Assembly: GCA_004369045.1 (NCBI GenBank)
Contig: ML213506.1
Coordinates: 1,118,264-1,182,263, forward strand
Source of the DNA: Heliocybe sulcata
Lineage: Eukaryota > Basidiomycota > Agaricomycetes > Gloeophyllales > Gloeophyllaceae
Reading direction: 5' to 3'
DNA length: 64,000 bases
Shown: positions 12,233 to 23,954 of the stretch, one piece after another
Layout: each line of letters opens with the position of its first letter
How positions within the stretch are numbered: position 1 is the first letter of the stretch
The notes under the pieces: model-generated
Seen by the model: only the letters and a program-made list of their open reading frames with translations
Told to the model about the DNA's origin: nothing
The model's database searches: none
Made by a program: the position numbers and the translations under genes

Positions 12233-14219
12233 TCAATTCATCAGGGACTCAGCAACCAAGGCTATAGTGGGACGCTCCTCGGCTTCATGAGCCCAACAGC
12301 GTTGGATTAGATTCCAAGTCCCTTCTGGAATATTAGCAACACGTCCGGGACGCGGGTGGCTAGGATCCTGGAGTTTCAATATAAGTGGCACCTGCTTCAG
12401 CGGATAGAATGGCGGTTTGCCAGAGTGTATCTTGCAAAGAGTAAGGACAGGTTAGTATCAGCATAGAAACAGGAAAGGCTCCAGGACCCAGATAACCTCC
12501 GCGCAGGAGAGTGGAGTCGCCTTCCAGTGAACGGCCCTGTCACTGCTACACTTGTGCAAGAGAACTTGCAATCCTTATCTGCAAGGTGCCGAACTCACCT
12601 CCCAAATCGTCATGGCAAGGCTATACATGTCACTTCGTCGGTCCACTTGATTGATCACATCTTGTTGCCCGGACCAGTGAAGCTCTGGAGCGGCGTATTC
12701 GGGGGAGAACGCTTGTAGCGACAACGTAAAACCTCTGTGACCAAGGATCCGTGACAGGCCGAAGTCAGCCAAGAGGGGTTGGCCATTGTCGCCGACGAGT
12801 ACATTGTCCTGTGTTGAAACTATGAGGGATACATGCGAAGTCCGAATGATATCAGTGCCTTAGTGGTTTGAGGTCGCCGTGCACCACGTCCGCAACATCG
12901 TGCAGATAATGAAGACCCTGCGTGATGCCCGTAACCTGAGATGCTTTCATAACTGTAGTGGTCGAATACGACCATCCATATATACACACCATGACCGATC
13001 TCAAGCCTGCTGGATCGGCGCCCTCCTGGATTCGTATGTCCATGTAAGCCGTGACCGTCTGATTCTCGCAGTACGGGGAGACCAGGCCAGGAATAGTCTG
13101 ACAGTATTCAGGCCGGCCGACGCCGTATTTAAGACCTAAGAAGGGTAGCACGTTGGGATGATTGACGCGATGCCACACAGCGACTTCTCGCAGGAGGCGC
13201 TATCTAAGAGGTGAGGACAGCTCCAGTACGGGAATAAATGATCGCACCCTCCTCAGCTTTTCCGGCTCTTCTGGTACCCCCGGATAACCTACTTTAAGGG
13301 GGCGGAAGATCTTGACGACGACCTACCCAAGGAAAATGATGATGTAGAGTCAGCGACTGGTCTCTTCCCCATTGCACCAGCATACCTTGTTCAAGGTGCC
13401 ATTGTTCGAGAGTTTCGCTTCGTAGACGTCCGAGAAGCCTCCTCCAGCAAACGGGAACCGTCCGAGTTCTGATACGTGCGCTGTAAGATTCTGACAGAGA
13501 GTCAATGCTCAGTAGAGGCATGCCATGACCACTACGCACGGGACAATCATAGGGAATGGTCAAGGCCATGTTGTAAGGCTGACGGAAACGCAGAGTCGCC
13601 GTAAAGAACCCACCGAGCAAGAGCCCTTTTGTACTGGAAGAGGTGCACTAGTCGTATCTATGCCCCACAGAACATGAACTTTAACAGAAGGATCAAAATC
13701 ATAGTTGGTACCTGTCAGCAACAAGGAGCATTCACTGCGTTTACAGCGCTTAAGAGGCGCCCTGAACCTTGTTCGGCCCAGTCAGAGCGCTCTGAAGAAT
13801 CTCGAAAGAAGGGAGACGGATATCGCTCACATTTGGATCTTTAGTGGACCAGCTGACATCACCGTGGTTCGTTAGGCCGTACGATTCTCCGTACTAACTG
13901 AAACGGGAGCCAGGGATCTGGACTTAGGCAAAGATACAAAGCTATAATGCTCTGGAACATCAGTCAAGACGGTGGCTACGCAGGAGATATTCACTGCACC
14001 GCGCATTGCTATGATCAGAGAGCTGCCTTCGGGCAAGCACAGGCCTGTATAGCACACAACTCAGCAGAATCTGCGAAGGAAACCATAACGCTTGACCCCG
14101 GATGCGCGGACGACTATAGACACCGCTAGACGCCGATGGTGCATGTAGGCGCGTGTTGATCCACTTGGTCCATATCATCGAGCAGTCTGCTATATCACCA
14201 TCCGCGGGGTCAGGAACAG
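12233..14219 (-). CDS. Protein kinase (TKL-like, basidiomycete-expanded type), 5' end uncertain
   Basis: The catalytic domain is clear. The glycine loop is FAGGGFSDVYEAKLSNNGT, the lysine strand VVVKIFRPLKVGYPGVPEEP, then REVAVWHRVNHPNVLPFLGL. The catalytic loop is VVHGDLKP, the DFG region LLADFGLSRILGHRG, the APE region SPEYAAPELHW, and the C-lobe ends with AHEAEERPTIALVAESLMN. An HGD replaces HRD, as is common in this fungal kinase group, and the catalytic Asp is kept. Upstream exons (14219 down to about 13780) encode an extra N-terminal part with DCSMIWTKWINTRLHAPSA, SLIIAMRGAVNISCVATVL and SYGLTNHGDVSWSTKDPNVS that I do not recognise. The first exon was not found. No GT donor follows the HGDLKP exon near 12870, so this copy may use an unusual splice or be damaged. 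Confidence 0.65.
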
Positions 14220-14442
14220 CTGCCAGAAGGTGAGCGAGACCCGGTCATATCCCGCGACAGAGAAATGTTCTGTGGGTGAGGAGGATTCTAGCCAGGACCG
14301 CCGCTACGTCCTAACCAGGTTTGACCACGACTGAACACGATCATGCTCAACAAGTATGCCTAGTGCATAAGCATCATAAATTTTGAGGCTACAGAACATA
14401 GAAAACAATGACAGCATCCGCGAAGCGCCACCTCTAGACACT

Positions 14443-15737
14443 TCACGAGGATACAGCCCATACCCGCACAACGTCATCAGTGAAGCCACCAAACAGCGTC
14501 TGCCCGTCCGCCGACCACGACAGAGAGACACACTCGGGTTCCCGCGACTTAGCACCAACGTCAACGAAGTCAGGCTTGAGCTCATCGACAATCGACCTGG
14601 GCAAGTCACGTAAGCACTAGTAACGTGGGAAACGGACACCGACGCTTACTTGCTCTCGAGGTCGAAAATTTTGATACAGCTGGCAGTAGCAGCGCACAGC
14701 CAGTACCGGTTAGGAGAGAAAACGAGGGCGTTGACGATGTCGCCAGCCTCAAGGGAGTAAAGGTGCTTGCCCTCATTCAAGTCCCAGAGCATGGTGATAC
14801 CGTCCTTGCCACCAGAGGCAGCGAGCGAGCCATCTGGCGAGACAGAGATGGTGTTGATGTAGCCGGTGTGACCGTAGTGGTTGGTCTTCAGCTTGAACTT
14901 TGAGAGTTCCCAAACCTAAGAAGCGAAAGGAGCATTAGTCTGAAGTCCGCTGAAATAATAACAAACAGGCAAGTAGTCAGAGATCTTGGTGGAAAAGTTA
15001 GTCTCATTGGGCGGAACCCTCTGAAGTAGCAAATATATGTATGTAACATCATGCCAAAATGCCAAAGAAGATTTGGAAGCGGCCAGCTAATGCTTACCTT
15101 GACGACCTTGTCCCAGCCGCAAGAAACAATGACCGGGTTCATGACGTTCGGGCTGAACCGCACGCAAGAGACCCTTCATGCCACAGTGTTTAATACACTC
15201 GCTGGGCATGAAAAAACATCTAACGCACCACTCAGTGTGCCCGTCATCCTTGATATCGTATTTGCACTCTCCCAGGGTATTCCAGAGCTTGATGGTCCGG
15301 TCACGGGAGCCAGAGACGATTTGTCGGTTGTCAGCACTGAAGCTGACGGAGAGAACGTCGGAAGTGTGGCCAACGAAACGGCGAGTCGTGGCACCAGTGT
15401 TCAAATCCCACAAACGAAGTGTGTGGTCCCAGGAAGAGGACAGAGCGAACTGGCCGTCGGAAGAAATCACGACATCGGAGACGAAGTGGTTGTGGCCGTG
15501 AAGAATTCGTTTGGGGTAGCCGTAGGTGTCCTCATCACGCGTCAGCTGCCACACAATGATCGTCTTGTCTGTCAAGTACTGGAATCAGGTTTCAGGACAT
15601 GCGTACGAGTCGGTAAGGGTGGTAGTACCTCGGGAAGCAGTCAAAATCATATCAGGGTTCTCCGAGGACGTGGCAACGGCAGTAACCCAACCCTTATGGC
15701 CGGTCAGCGACCCGAGGAAACGCAGCTGCTCCGACAT
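14443..15737 (-). CDS. CPC2: RACK1 / Cpc2 / Asc1, ribosomal WD40 protein
   Basis: This seven-bladed WD40 protein binds the head of the 40S ribosomal subunit and links translation to signalling (PKC, general amino acid control). It starts [20 protein letters not shown], and the second exon gives [20 protein letters not shown]. Blades follow with the family's signature pieces: [75 protein letters not shown]. The end is [20 protein letters not shown] followed by WAVSS and a stop. Introns lie after ASR, after the VR of TEWCVR, after DKVVK (the long one with a snoRNA, about 14918-15098) and after LESK. Intron number and the snoRNA host role fit a highly expressed ribosomal gene. Confidence 0.95.
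14973..15056 (-). ncRNA. snR24: U24 box C/D snoRNA inside a RACK1 intron
   Basis: Read on the minus strand, the intron holds a box C-like ATGATGT (15046-15052), a block ATTTGCTACTTCAGA, a C'-like AATGAGA, a block CACCAAGATCTCTGA, and box D CTGA (14977-14980). The two blocks are, from memory, the conserved guide segments of U24 (yeast snR24), which directs 2'-O-methylation at three nearby sites of 25S rRNA. In Saccharomyces cerevisiae snR24 sits in the intron of ASC1, the RACK1 orthologue, so host and guest agree. Length is about 80 nt, and short terminal pairing is not obvious. The exact ends are estimates. Confidence 0.88.
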
Positions 15738-16268
15738 TTTGTGGTATGGAGATGAAAGAAGACCGGTTGCACGACGAGCTGAACGGCGACGAGACACGAT
15801 CGCGTACCACAGAAGCCACTGTGACATACAGCTTCACAGTACATGGCAAACGCCGGTCACACGTCACATATTGCTGCCACAGCCTATCGTGCCTCACTAT
15901 TTGAAACCCGCTTCGGACTTCTTTATACTTGCACTGGTTATTACAAGCACATAGCCGAGAGATCCTTGAGGGAGGGGCAGGCACAGGGGGGACGCAGCTA
16001 CTGAGCCTTCTGACGCTCTCCGCCCTCTCCGAGCAAGCAAAGCAACACGTTTCCTGTCTTGCGTCGCACTACGTCTATTCCAGCCCTATCTTCCACAATA
16101 GATGCCGTATATCCGTTCGCCGATGTCGACTTTCTCAAGCCTATCGCCTTTCAAGTAAAGCGCACATTGTCACACGAGTGACAGAGCGCGTCTCGTTATC
16201 TCTACCGGACCCTCTGCCATAGATTAGCCGGCCAATAGGCCTCAGCAAATCGCTTTCCTTTCATTGTT
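15738..16268. promoter_or_regulatory. Divergent promoter, RACK1 / nucleoside hydrolase
   Basis: This is the shared 5' region of RACK1 (minus) and the nucleoside hydrolase (plus). There is a pyrimidine-rich stretch (about 16015-16085). No TATA box or repeat is convincing. Confidence 0.4.
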
Positions 16269-17953
16269 ATGAGTGCAGTACCACTTCAGAGAACACCGGT
16301 CATCAGTACGTGCCGAAGCTAGAGTTGGATGAAACCGTGCTCAGAGTGAACGCCACTGATAGTCGACACGGATCCCGGGGTAGATGATGTCGTGGGCATG
16401 TAAGTCCGTACGTGGAGTCATGGGCCGCGCCTGCGATTCAACACGAGTCTTCTAGCCTGCTTGCTCTCGCATCTCCAGAGATCCAAATCTTGGGCTACGT
16501 CGTGACCTTCGGTGCATCTTCACTTACGTTTGAATTGATACCCTGATTGCTCATCAGAAGCCAAGGTAATACCGACCAGGAGGCCTGCTAGTAAGCGCCG
16601 TCTTCATTCCTCGTTCATCTCCCTCAATGGTCTGATTTGCAGCAACAATATCTTCAAGCTCTACCAAGCCGTGAGCCGACATCTCGATCGCTATCCCGAA
16701 GACAAGGCCAGGTTCCCGAACTTCGACCCGGCTAACAAGCCTTTCATCGTCAAAGGAGCTGCAAGGCCATGGGATACCGAGAAACACACAGCGGAGTATT
16801 TTCATGGAAGGTTTGTACTGACGTTAACTCATGGTAGCCGAGCTCAAAGGAAAATCGCTTCCAGAGACGGGCTGGGAGAAATAACTCAGAGACATCCCGA
16901 TCTGAACGTGGATGATGCCGAGTCAATAACCGAACATCCTTACTTGCGGATCTCGACAGAAGGACATACAGCAGAGATCCTCGTGGCGCTGCGGGCCTTA
17001 CCAGCAAGGAGTCTGACTTATCTCGTCTTAGGACCGCTCAGCAGCCTTCAGCACTTGAATCACCATTATTCTGCCGAGTTTCAAAATCTAGTGGGCCGTG
17101 TGATATGCATGGGCGGCGCATTAGACGTCCCAGGCAATACAAGCGCTGTCGCTGAATGTGAGTGCTGAAATGCTATTTCATATGAATATACAGGCTTACG
17201 GTCCCATCAAAGTTAATACTTTTGCAGATCCTGATGCTTTGCGAGCTTTGACCCAGGGTACAAAGGAAGCTCCTCGCCTCCCGAAAGAGAGGTTCTTGTT
17301 GCTGCCTCTGGACGTCACTACTCCTCATGAGATTTCCTTTCCATTGTATAAGAAGCTTGTCGACCCTGCCTTCGACTCGACGAAAAGTCCATCCAAAGCC
17401 GAAGAGAAAACGCCGATAACGCACTTTACGAGTTCCTTCATGGAACGAACGAGGGAGCTCATGAGATCCTTTGGTAAGGACGCTATGGAGCTGCACGATC
17501 CCGCCACTGTGTGGTGCGCCATCGAGAACCCACCGGTGGCGGATGAAGCCACGGGCGCCATTCCCCAGCTTTGCCCAGGTTGGGCTGCAGTCGAAAGGAG
17601 ATTCCAAGTAGAATGGTACGAGTGCATCGGTCACGAATAGCCAGTCGCTGATGCCAGCGACCCGCAGTAAAGGAGAGTACACTCGTGGTATGCTCGTGGT
17701 CGATCGAAGGGACGATCAAAGCGCGTACGCTCCTGGTGAGAACCGCGCTCACGTACAGGCGGAATTGGAAAGGCTGCACGTAGCCCACGGGGTCTTTGAA
17801 TCTTCAGCTGTCCCTGCGCAGGTCGAGGTCGAGGACAAGGCGCAGACGGAGAACTCGGGCGGTGAGAGTGTAGCGATACTGACGCAGACGCCAGGACCCG
17901 CTGCCTTGATCCGTTTAATGCTAACGAGGGTTTGGGGGGTCCCCGTAGCCTGA
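16269..17953 (+). CDS. Inosine-uridine preferring nucleoside hydrolase
   Basis: The enzyme splits the N-glycosidic bond of nucleosides (salvage of purines and pyrimidines, or nicotinamide riboside in fungi) and uses a Ca2+ held by an Asp cluster. The start MSAVPLQRTPVI splices to IVDTDPGVDDVVGM, the family's metal motif DTDPGxDD. Then come LLALASPEIQILGYVVTFG, NNIFKLYQAVSRHLDRYPED, ILVALRALPARSLTYLVLGP and GRVICMGGALDVPGNTSAVA, the last resembling the GGxxxxxGN motif near the active site. The catalytic His region is less clear, but ELHDPATVWCAIENP carries a His-Asp-Pro of the kind usual near the C-terminus. The C-terminal part (17651-17953) is acidic and variable. Introns are short. The family is secure; the substrate is unknown. 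Confidence 0.85.
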
Positions 17954-18408
17954 TGTCGATTGTTAGAGTAAGGAACACTATGTAGATCTTCATTTTTCCA
18001 TGCCTATCAATCATCCAGGTTCAAACAAAACTCTGAGTTATGGTACCGGTGACCAGACCGAACAACGGTATTGTGACCGAGCAGTACAACGGCAGCAGAG
18101 ATCTAAACATAGTGACCATCGTATAATAAGAGCAGCTGAAGATGGCCGCTAGCAAGAGGAAAGCCGCGGACCGTTGAGGAGACCGGCGGGACGGTAACAC
18201 GCACTGCGTCGGACCCAGTTTTGGGGCGGCTCTGCCTCTTTTCTCCTACTGCGTCCGCCGTTCTCAGCACTCTTCTAGCATGAGATTGTGCCCGAATGAT
18301 AGGCTCACACGTTCGCATATAACACCGTAGCCCGCTCCTCTCCTGCGCGACCGGACGCAGTTGATACAGCATTCTCATCCTCGCGACACCATAGTGGCAA
18401 CATCGACC
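17954..18408. promoter_or_regulatory. Upstream region of the bZIP gene
   Basis: This is 5' flank of the bZIP gene. An open minus-strand frame at 18103-18495 overlaps the bZIP start and has no family match. No repeat was seen. Confidence 0.35.
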
Positions 18409-19258
18409 ATGACCAGAGGTCGCAAGAAGGATCTTACTATTCCACCCACGAGGGCGCTGACCCAGCAGCGGGATTACAGGGCGCGGAAGGCCCAATATCT
18501 GGCAGATCTAGAGGAGCGATGCCTTAAAGCCGAAGAGGAAAACATGCAATTAAAGAAAAGGATAGAGGCGCTGGAGGCTCAAAACGGTATATCGGCGGCT
18601 GCGATGCGCTTCAGCCCAGAGATGGTACACAGAATTGTCTCGCACTCTTTATATCCCTTTATCTGATAAAGGTTTTCCTCGGCGGTGGCTTGTCGGCGCA
18701 CAGGTACATACTACGACTGAGCTCATGCAGCATGTCGCCGCGGTTCAGGCGTCTCTGGTCAACTTCCAGCAAGTTATGATAGCCAGACCGGCAGGGCCTG
18801 GCACCAACGTTTCCGCCCCATCTGCAGCATCCTCCACCTCCGCAGTCCATCCAAACAACCTTCTCTCGGTGCCATCTGCTGCTTTCCAGCTTCCTCCGAC
18901 ACCACCGGCCCTATCTCCGCAGACACTCGCAAGGGAAGTCCTTGCCTCCCTTCCTCATCTCACCATACCACCAGCAGTCATGCCTACACCCGATGCTTCA
19001 ACCCAGGATGAGAGAGAGACGAGAGACTGGCAGAACAACACCAGTTCGCACACGGATAGAAGCGAGAGCCCTATGTCGGAGTGCTGCGGAGGTATCATGG
19101 ACTGTACGGGATTAATCGAATCCGAAGACGAAAGTACTCCCCCTCGTCGAGGGTGCCATCAGAAGACCTCCGAAATACGCTCCACGTTCGGAGGGTCAGA
19201 TAGACCGAGCGAGGCTGGCCCGAGCACCTCGAGGCCCGGTTCCCGTCTTTGCTGTTAA
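18409..19258 (+). CDS. bZIP transcription factor with cysteine motifs
   Basis: Two exons (18409-18624, 18704-19258) give 256 residues. The basic region is RALTQQRDYRARKAQYLADL, followed by a leucine-zipper heptad pattern (LEERCLKAEEENMQLKKRIE). Aligned to Yap/HapX-type basic regions (QNRAAQRAFRERK), the usually invariant Asn falls on Ala, so DNA recognition may differ. The middle is Ser/Pro/Thr-rich (activation or disordered). Near residue 205 lies SECCGGIMDCTGLIESE, a Cys motif I associate with fungal bZIP proteins, and the protein ends RLCC; seven cysteines in all. It is the convergent neighbour of ACR3, 173 bases apart, which suggests a metalloid-responsive regulator; that role is inference. 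Confidence 0.85.
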
Positions 19259-19431
19259 ACATGCCACCTATATCTTGTTACCCCGCACTTCCCCATGCTG
19301 TCCTTGCGTTGCTTCGTGAGTGGGACTTCACGAATATCCTACCGTCGCTCACGAATCTAATTAGACCATTAGCTATCGATGTATCCTAGCCAGTTCGCTA
19401 CCTGTATTATAATGCCCCTATGCTTCTTGAT

Positions 19432-20860
19432 CTATACGCTCTCCTCAGCCTTTTCGCTGTCTGCGTCCTCCAGGCCCCGTTGGCTATCCCAATCTAGCCG
19501 CCGCCCGAGAAGCAATGCGATCCAGGTGAGAGAGAGCAATACTGGAACCTCGACCAGGGGTCCTATAGTAGCCGCAAGAGCCTGTTCTGATCCAACGCCG
19601 TATACTGCGATAGCGACGGCGATGGCCAGTTCCTTGGTGACGATGCGATGAAGTGATGAGCGTCGGCGCCTATGAAAACTAATTCTTATTACTTACGAAA
19701 TTATTGCTTCCTGCAGTGAAGCTCTGAACAACGGCCATCTCATATCCCCAGGTCCCTTTTTTCCGCTTGTCGCGGCGAGACAAGTAGTACACCAGCGCGA
19801 ATGCAGAAGACCACATGATGATAAAGTAGAGGATCATCGGCACGAAGACGCGGAAGACGGGACCAAGGTTGTGCAGGATGTGGTGCCCTTGGTAAGCGAA
19901 CATGACTATGATCGTATAGAGGAGACCTAATAAGGCGAGAGGCGAGAAGACAGGCAGGAACTTGTGGTGAAAGAAGGCCGGACTTGTCAAGAAGAGGACG
20001 CTGTAGCGAGTGATGACACCGGCCAGAAGCGGAATACCAAGGTACTAGGTGATGGGTGAATAAGACAAAATCTCGTCAGAGGGACCGAAGGCACTCACTA
20101 TCAACACTGATATGGCCACGTCTCCGTATGCGAGGTGGATGCCGTGGTCCTGTCCCTGGCCTCCGAGGATGTTGACGAACAGGACGGCGTACGGCGAATA
20201 CAGGACGATCTGCAGGACCGAATTGAAGACCACGAGGATGGCGCAGTAATTGGCGTCGCCCTTGGCAAGTTGGTTCCATATCATGACCATGGCGATGCAT
20301 CTCGCTAGCCCCACTAGGATTACTCCAGCGCGGTAGGACGGTAAATCGGGCAACGTAGCCCAAGCGACGCCCAACATCACTAGCGGGCCAATGATCCAGT
20401 TGAAGATGAATGAGAAGCCGATGTGTATCCAGATCCTAGCGGACGAGAACAACGTCGGCAGTGTCTCGTATTGCACCTTGGTAAGGATGGGCCACATCAT
20501 GACGATCAACCCGACGGCGATAGCTAGGCATGTGCATCAGCAAGGTAGTTGAAAGACCACGAGTACGGCACTTACGCGCAGAGACGTCATGGAACGTTGC
20601 TGTATCGAACGCGTCCTGGACATTAGGTGCGTATTCCCCAATTATGACACCGATGACCATGCAAAATAATATCGCAGGTGTTAATAAGCGGTCGAGTAGA
20701 CTGAGCTGCCCGAGCAGCGCTGACACAGGCCACAAGTTTAGTATCATGTTAGCCGTACGACTTGCGAGCTCTGACCTGCGGGGAGTCCTTCGCTCTGCGA
20801 GGCACGGGTGCTCCGAGAGTCACTCGTGCGGGAAGAGGCTGTCGTCAAGTTTGCGTCCAT
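19432..20860 (-). CDS. ACR3: Arsenite efflux transporter ACR3
   Basis: This is a plasma-membrane As(III)/Sb(III) exporter of the BART superfamily with ten helices. The start [20 protein letters not shown] leads, through an intron at about 20720-20772, to [20 protein letters not shown] and [20 protein letters not shown], the ACR3 N-terminal helix. The signature [20 protein letters not shown] and the block [20 protein letters not shown] contain the Cys that the family needs for arsenite binding. Then come [35 protein letters not shown] and [20 protein letters not shown], with the conserved NNFELAIAVA motif split by an intron near 19655. The C-tail is short and acidic. Another in-frame Met at 20747 would skip the first exon and is less likely. 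The identification is firm. Confidence 0.93.
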
Positions 20861-22994
20861 GGCACGATGGGAGAGGGTCGTCGAGAGAAATGAATACCGG
20901 AATTATTTTCTTGGGCCATCGTGGTAGTTCAAGTACTTGCTGTAAGTAGGCCATCTTCAAAATGATCACTACGAAATTGAAACGCATCATCAAATTCGAA
21001 CCGGGCGACCGTTTTACCGGACAGACAAACCCCAGGCTGGGGTTTAGGAATCGCCGATCGATCTCCTGCAAGCAGACTGCACCCGGTCCATGAGCAATCC
21101 CCTGAGCAATCCCACCTTTGCATTCGAAGGTCTGAACCGCTCTGAAGCCAGTACTTATTCTACAGAAGCTGGCATATCCATTAGATTCTGCTGAAAGCCG
21201 CCAGACTCGGGCAGGACCAGGAAGAGTAGTCAGCGGTATTGAGGTGGTAAGTCCCCCTTTTCTCACTCGCTCTCCATACGAGGATCACATTGACCCGCAT
21301 TGCATAGAATTCACGTCGTCACGGTCTCATCGACTATCACTGCAGCGTTTCCCCGGGTTATTCTGAATCATAATCCCAGATCCTTACCGAACGTTCTCGC
21401 CAAAAGCTTGCGGTCCTCGTCGGATTACCTCTGACCGAGGTCATCGAGACATGGACAAGATAGCCTTCTAAAGGCCTCCATGGACACCTACGCTCTTGCG
21501 CAAAGACTCTCTGGAAAAGGATCAGAATTTCTTCAAGCTAGTACTAGGTCATTACTATGGGGCCCCGAATCTCCGTCCCCGCCGCTCTAGTAAAATTTCG
21601 ACATGATTGATGCACACGGTGATCGAAAGTATGGTGCTGGGTGCGTCTCTGCGTCTGATATCATTGACTCTCAGATGGCGAAAGCCATAGACGACTCGGA
21701 ATTCGTTGTCATCTACTGGGGCAGATGAGTGGGGCGCGTCGCTTCGCGACGACGTCCGGTCCCTCGTCGGCAGTCAAACTGACGGTCTCTACGTATGTCT
21801 TTCGGTTGCGGCGAGAGCCATCGTCTTCTTCGCAAAGACTCGTGACGGCAATCCAAGCTCCACTTTTCATCGCAGACCTCGCGGGCTATGGATCAAGTTG
21901 CAGGGTTATAGGAGCCGCCACAGCATATAGGAATGAAGTCATCAAGGTGAGACGCTGGTGTTGCCGCTAGAGTTATCTTCTTATTCTGGTATGCTCATTC
22001 ACAGCTCCCTTATTATCGCCACTGCGGGAGGTTCTTGTCTCTTCCCCTCTACACGATTTCAGATGCTGAACTCCCTGGCAGCAATCTCGGAATCAGACTG
22101 GTGCCCTTCGGTTACTAGGAACTGGCTCGCATATTGCCCGTCCGTGTCTTCTAGCATCTAGTTATCCTCTTTGTTTTACTCGTCTCGCGCATCCGTTAAC
22201 CGCGATACCCTCTCGGTCTCCGACAGCGGCCCTTGGATAGTAGGGAGCTTTACTCCGGGAGGAGCCAGCCCGGCTCGAACGCATTAGCGTCTTCGGTTCG
22301 TCCCATCTGCCGATTGCTCTTTAAGGCGCCCGCTGCTCCCCTTCTTCCTTCTGTTGATAATCACGCTACTCTGGTGGGCATCCACTATCCCCACATTGGA
22401 TTCACGACACACTCGTCTACAAGCATCTTGGACCGCAATTACTTACGCTACGGGGCTCCTGGACGCAAGGCCAATGCAGCTTTCACACGATCATGCGAAC
22501 ACAGCTGGTCCGTGCGCAAGGAAATCGTCGATCCTTGACATCGAAGTCCTGGAGGATTGACGTTCAACGATTTTCGAAGCACCTTGACGCTTCCCTGTCA
22601 GCCACAGAAGTCGCGGGTCCCGTGATCGACGCGTCCGCCGCCTCCGCCGACGTGTTTGGAGTCGGCGGTCAGCCACCCACAGCCACTGTCCCAGAGCAAT
22701 ATAAACCCCCTGCTCTGCGCCGTTCATCCTCACCACCCTCTTCCCTCTCTTACTCTCCTCCCTCTCCTCCCTCCTCTCTTCACCGTGCCTCGATGCCTGG
22801 CCTCCAGCACCAACAGATCCTAGTGCACCGAAACCCACTTGGTACTCCCCGGACGGTTCCAAGTGAAGTCGCGGGTGATGCCTATAGTTGAAACCAAGGC
22901 AAGTGCAGTCCTCCTGAACTATGATCTTGCGAAACCATCCCTGTGTGTACCCCTTCGGTTGCGTGGGCTAGCGTCCTGTTACGTCAAGAAGGCC
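20861..22994. other. Gene-poor stretch before the assembly gap
   Basis: Over 2 kb shows no recognisable protein. Short open frames at 21706-21970, 22233-22560 and 22491-22862 have biased or low-complexity composition and no family. A pyrimidine-rich patch (22725-22790, with repeated ctcctccct) is present. The first part is the ACR3 promoter. It may contain decayed genes or repeat sequence continuing into the gap. Confidence 0.45.
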
Positions 22995-23704
22995 NNNNNN
23001 NNNNNNNNNNNNNNNNNNNNNNNNNNNNNNNNNNNNNNNNNNNNNNNNNNNNNNNNNNNNNNNNNNNNNNNNNNNNNNNNNNNNNNNNNNNNNNNNNNNN
23101 NNNNNNNNNNNNNNNNNNNNNNNNNNNNNNNNNNNNNNNNNNNNNNNNNNNNNNNNNNNNNNNNNNNNNNNNNNNNNNNNNNNNNNNNNNNNNNNNNNNN
23201 NNNNNNNNNNNNNNNNNNNNNNNNNNNNNNNNNNNNNNNNNNNNNNNNNNNNNNNNNNNNNNNNNNNNNNNNNNNNNNNNNNNNNNNNNNNNNNNNNNNN
23301 NNNNNNNNNNNNNNNNNNNNNNNNNNNNNNNNNNNNNNNNNNNNNNNNNNNNNNNNNNNNNNNNNNNNNNNNNNNNNNNNNNNNNNNNNNNNNNNNNNNN
23401 NNNNNNNNNNNNNNNNNNNNNNNNNNNNNNNNNNNNNNNNNNNNNNNNNNNNNNNNNNNNNNNNNNNNNNNNNNNNNNNNNNNNNNNNNNNNNNNNNNNN
23501 NNNNNNNNNNNNNNNNNNNNNNNNNNNNNNNNNNNNNNNNNNNNNNNNNNNNNNNNNNNNNNNNNNNNNNNNNNNNNNNNNNNNNNNNNNNNNNNNNNNN
23601 NNNNNNNNNNNNNNNNNNNNNNNNNNNNNNNNNNNNNNNNNNNNNNNNNNNNNNNNNNNNNNNNNNNNNNNNNNNNNNNNNNNNNNNNNNNNNNNNNNNN
23701 NNNN
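22995..23704. other. Assembly gap (710 N)
   Basis: There is an uninterrupted run of N. Open frames crossing it are artefacts. A repeat next to it (23955-24457) may be the reason the assembly broke here. Confidence 0.99.
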
Positions 23705-23954
23705 ACCTCGTGATTCATCGCATAAGCCGTTTCAGGAGCGAGGGTCGGGGACAGGTGGTCAGAAACTCAGTGGCTGACACTTGCATTATGTTAGGTTCTC
23801 TGACGATCATCAAAGCTTTAACCTGCTCGCTCTTTATCCTGTTCCCGCTACCCTGTCGATCTAACTCACCCTCCCCCTACTCTCTAACTCTCCGACATCC
23901 TGCTGACCATTGATTCCTCTACACCGCTCTCCCCATAACCTTTGAACCCACTCT

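Noticed and set aside
14304-14639. Minus frame at the RACK1 3' end as a separate gene or first kinase exon
   Set aside because: Most of it is the last RACK1 exon in another frame; the remaining part could not be joined to the kinase in phase with a good donor.
15051-15755. A 234-codon plus-strand frame
   Set aside because: It is antisense to RACK1, whose WD40 blades are unmistakable.
21706-21970. Two overlapping frames in the gene-poor island
   Set aside because: No family match by eye, no splice partners, and composition typical of chance frames.
22725-22790. CT-rich patch as a third copy of the polypyrimidine repeat
   Set aside because: It shares composition only; none of the long shared words or the tail sequence is present.
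22839-23777. Long open frames crossing the N run, on both strands
   Set aside because: They consist almost wholly of unknown residues; they are artefacts of the gap.
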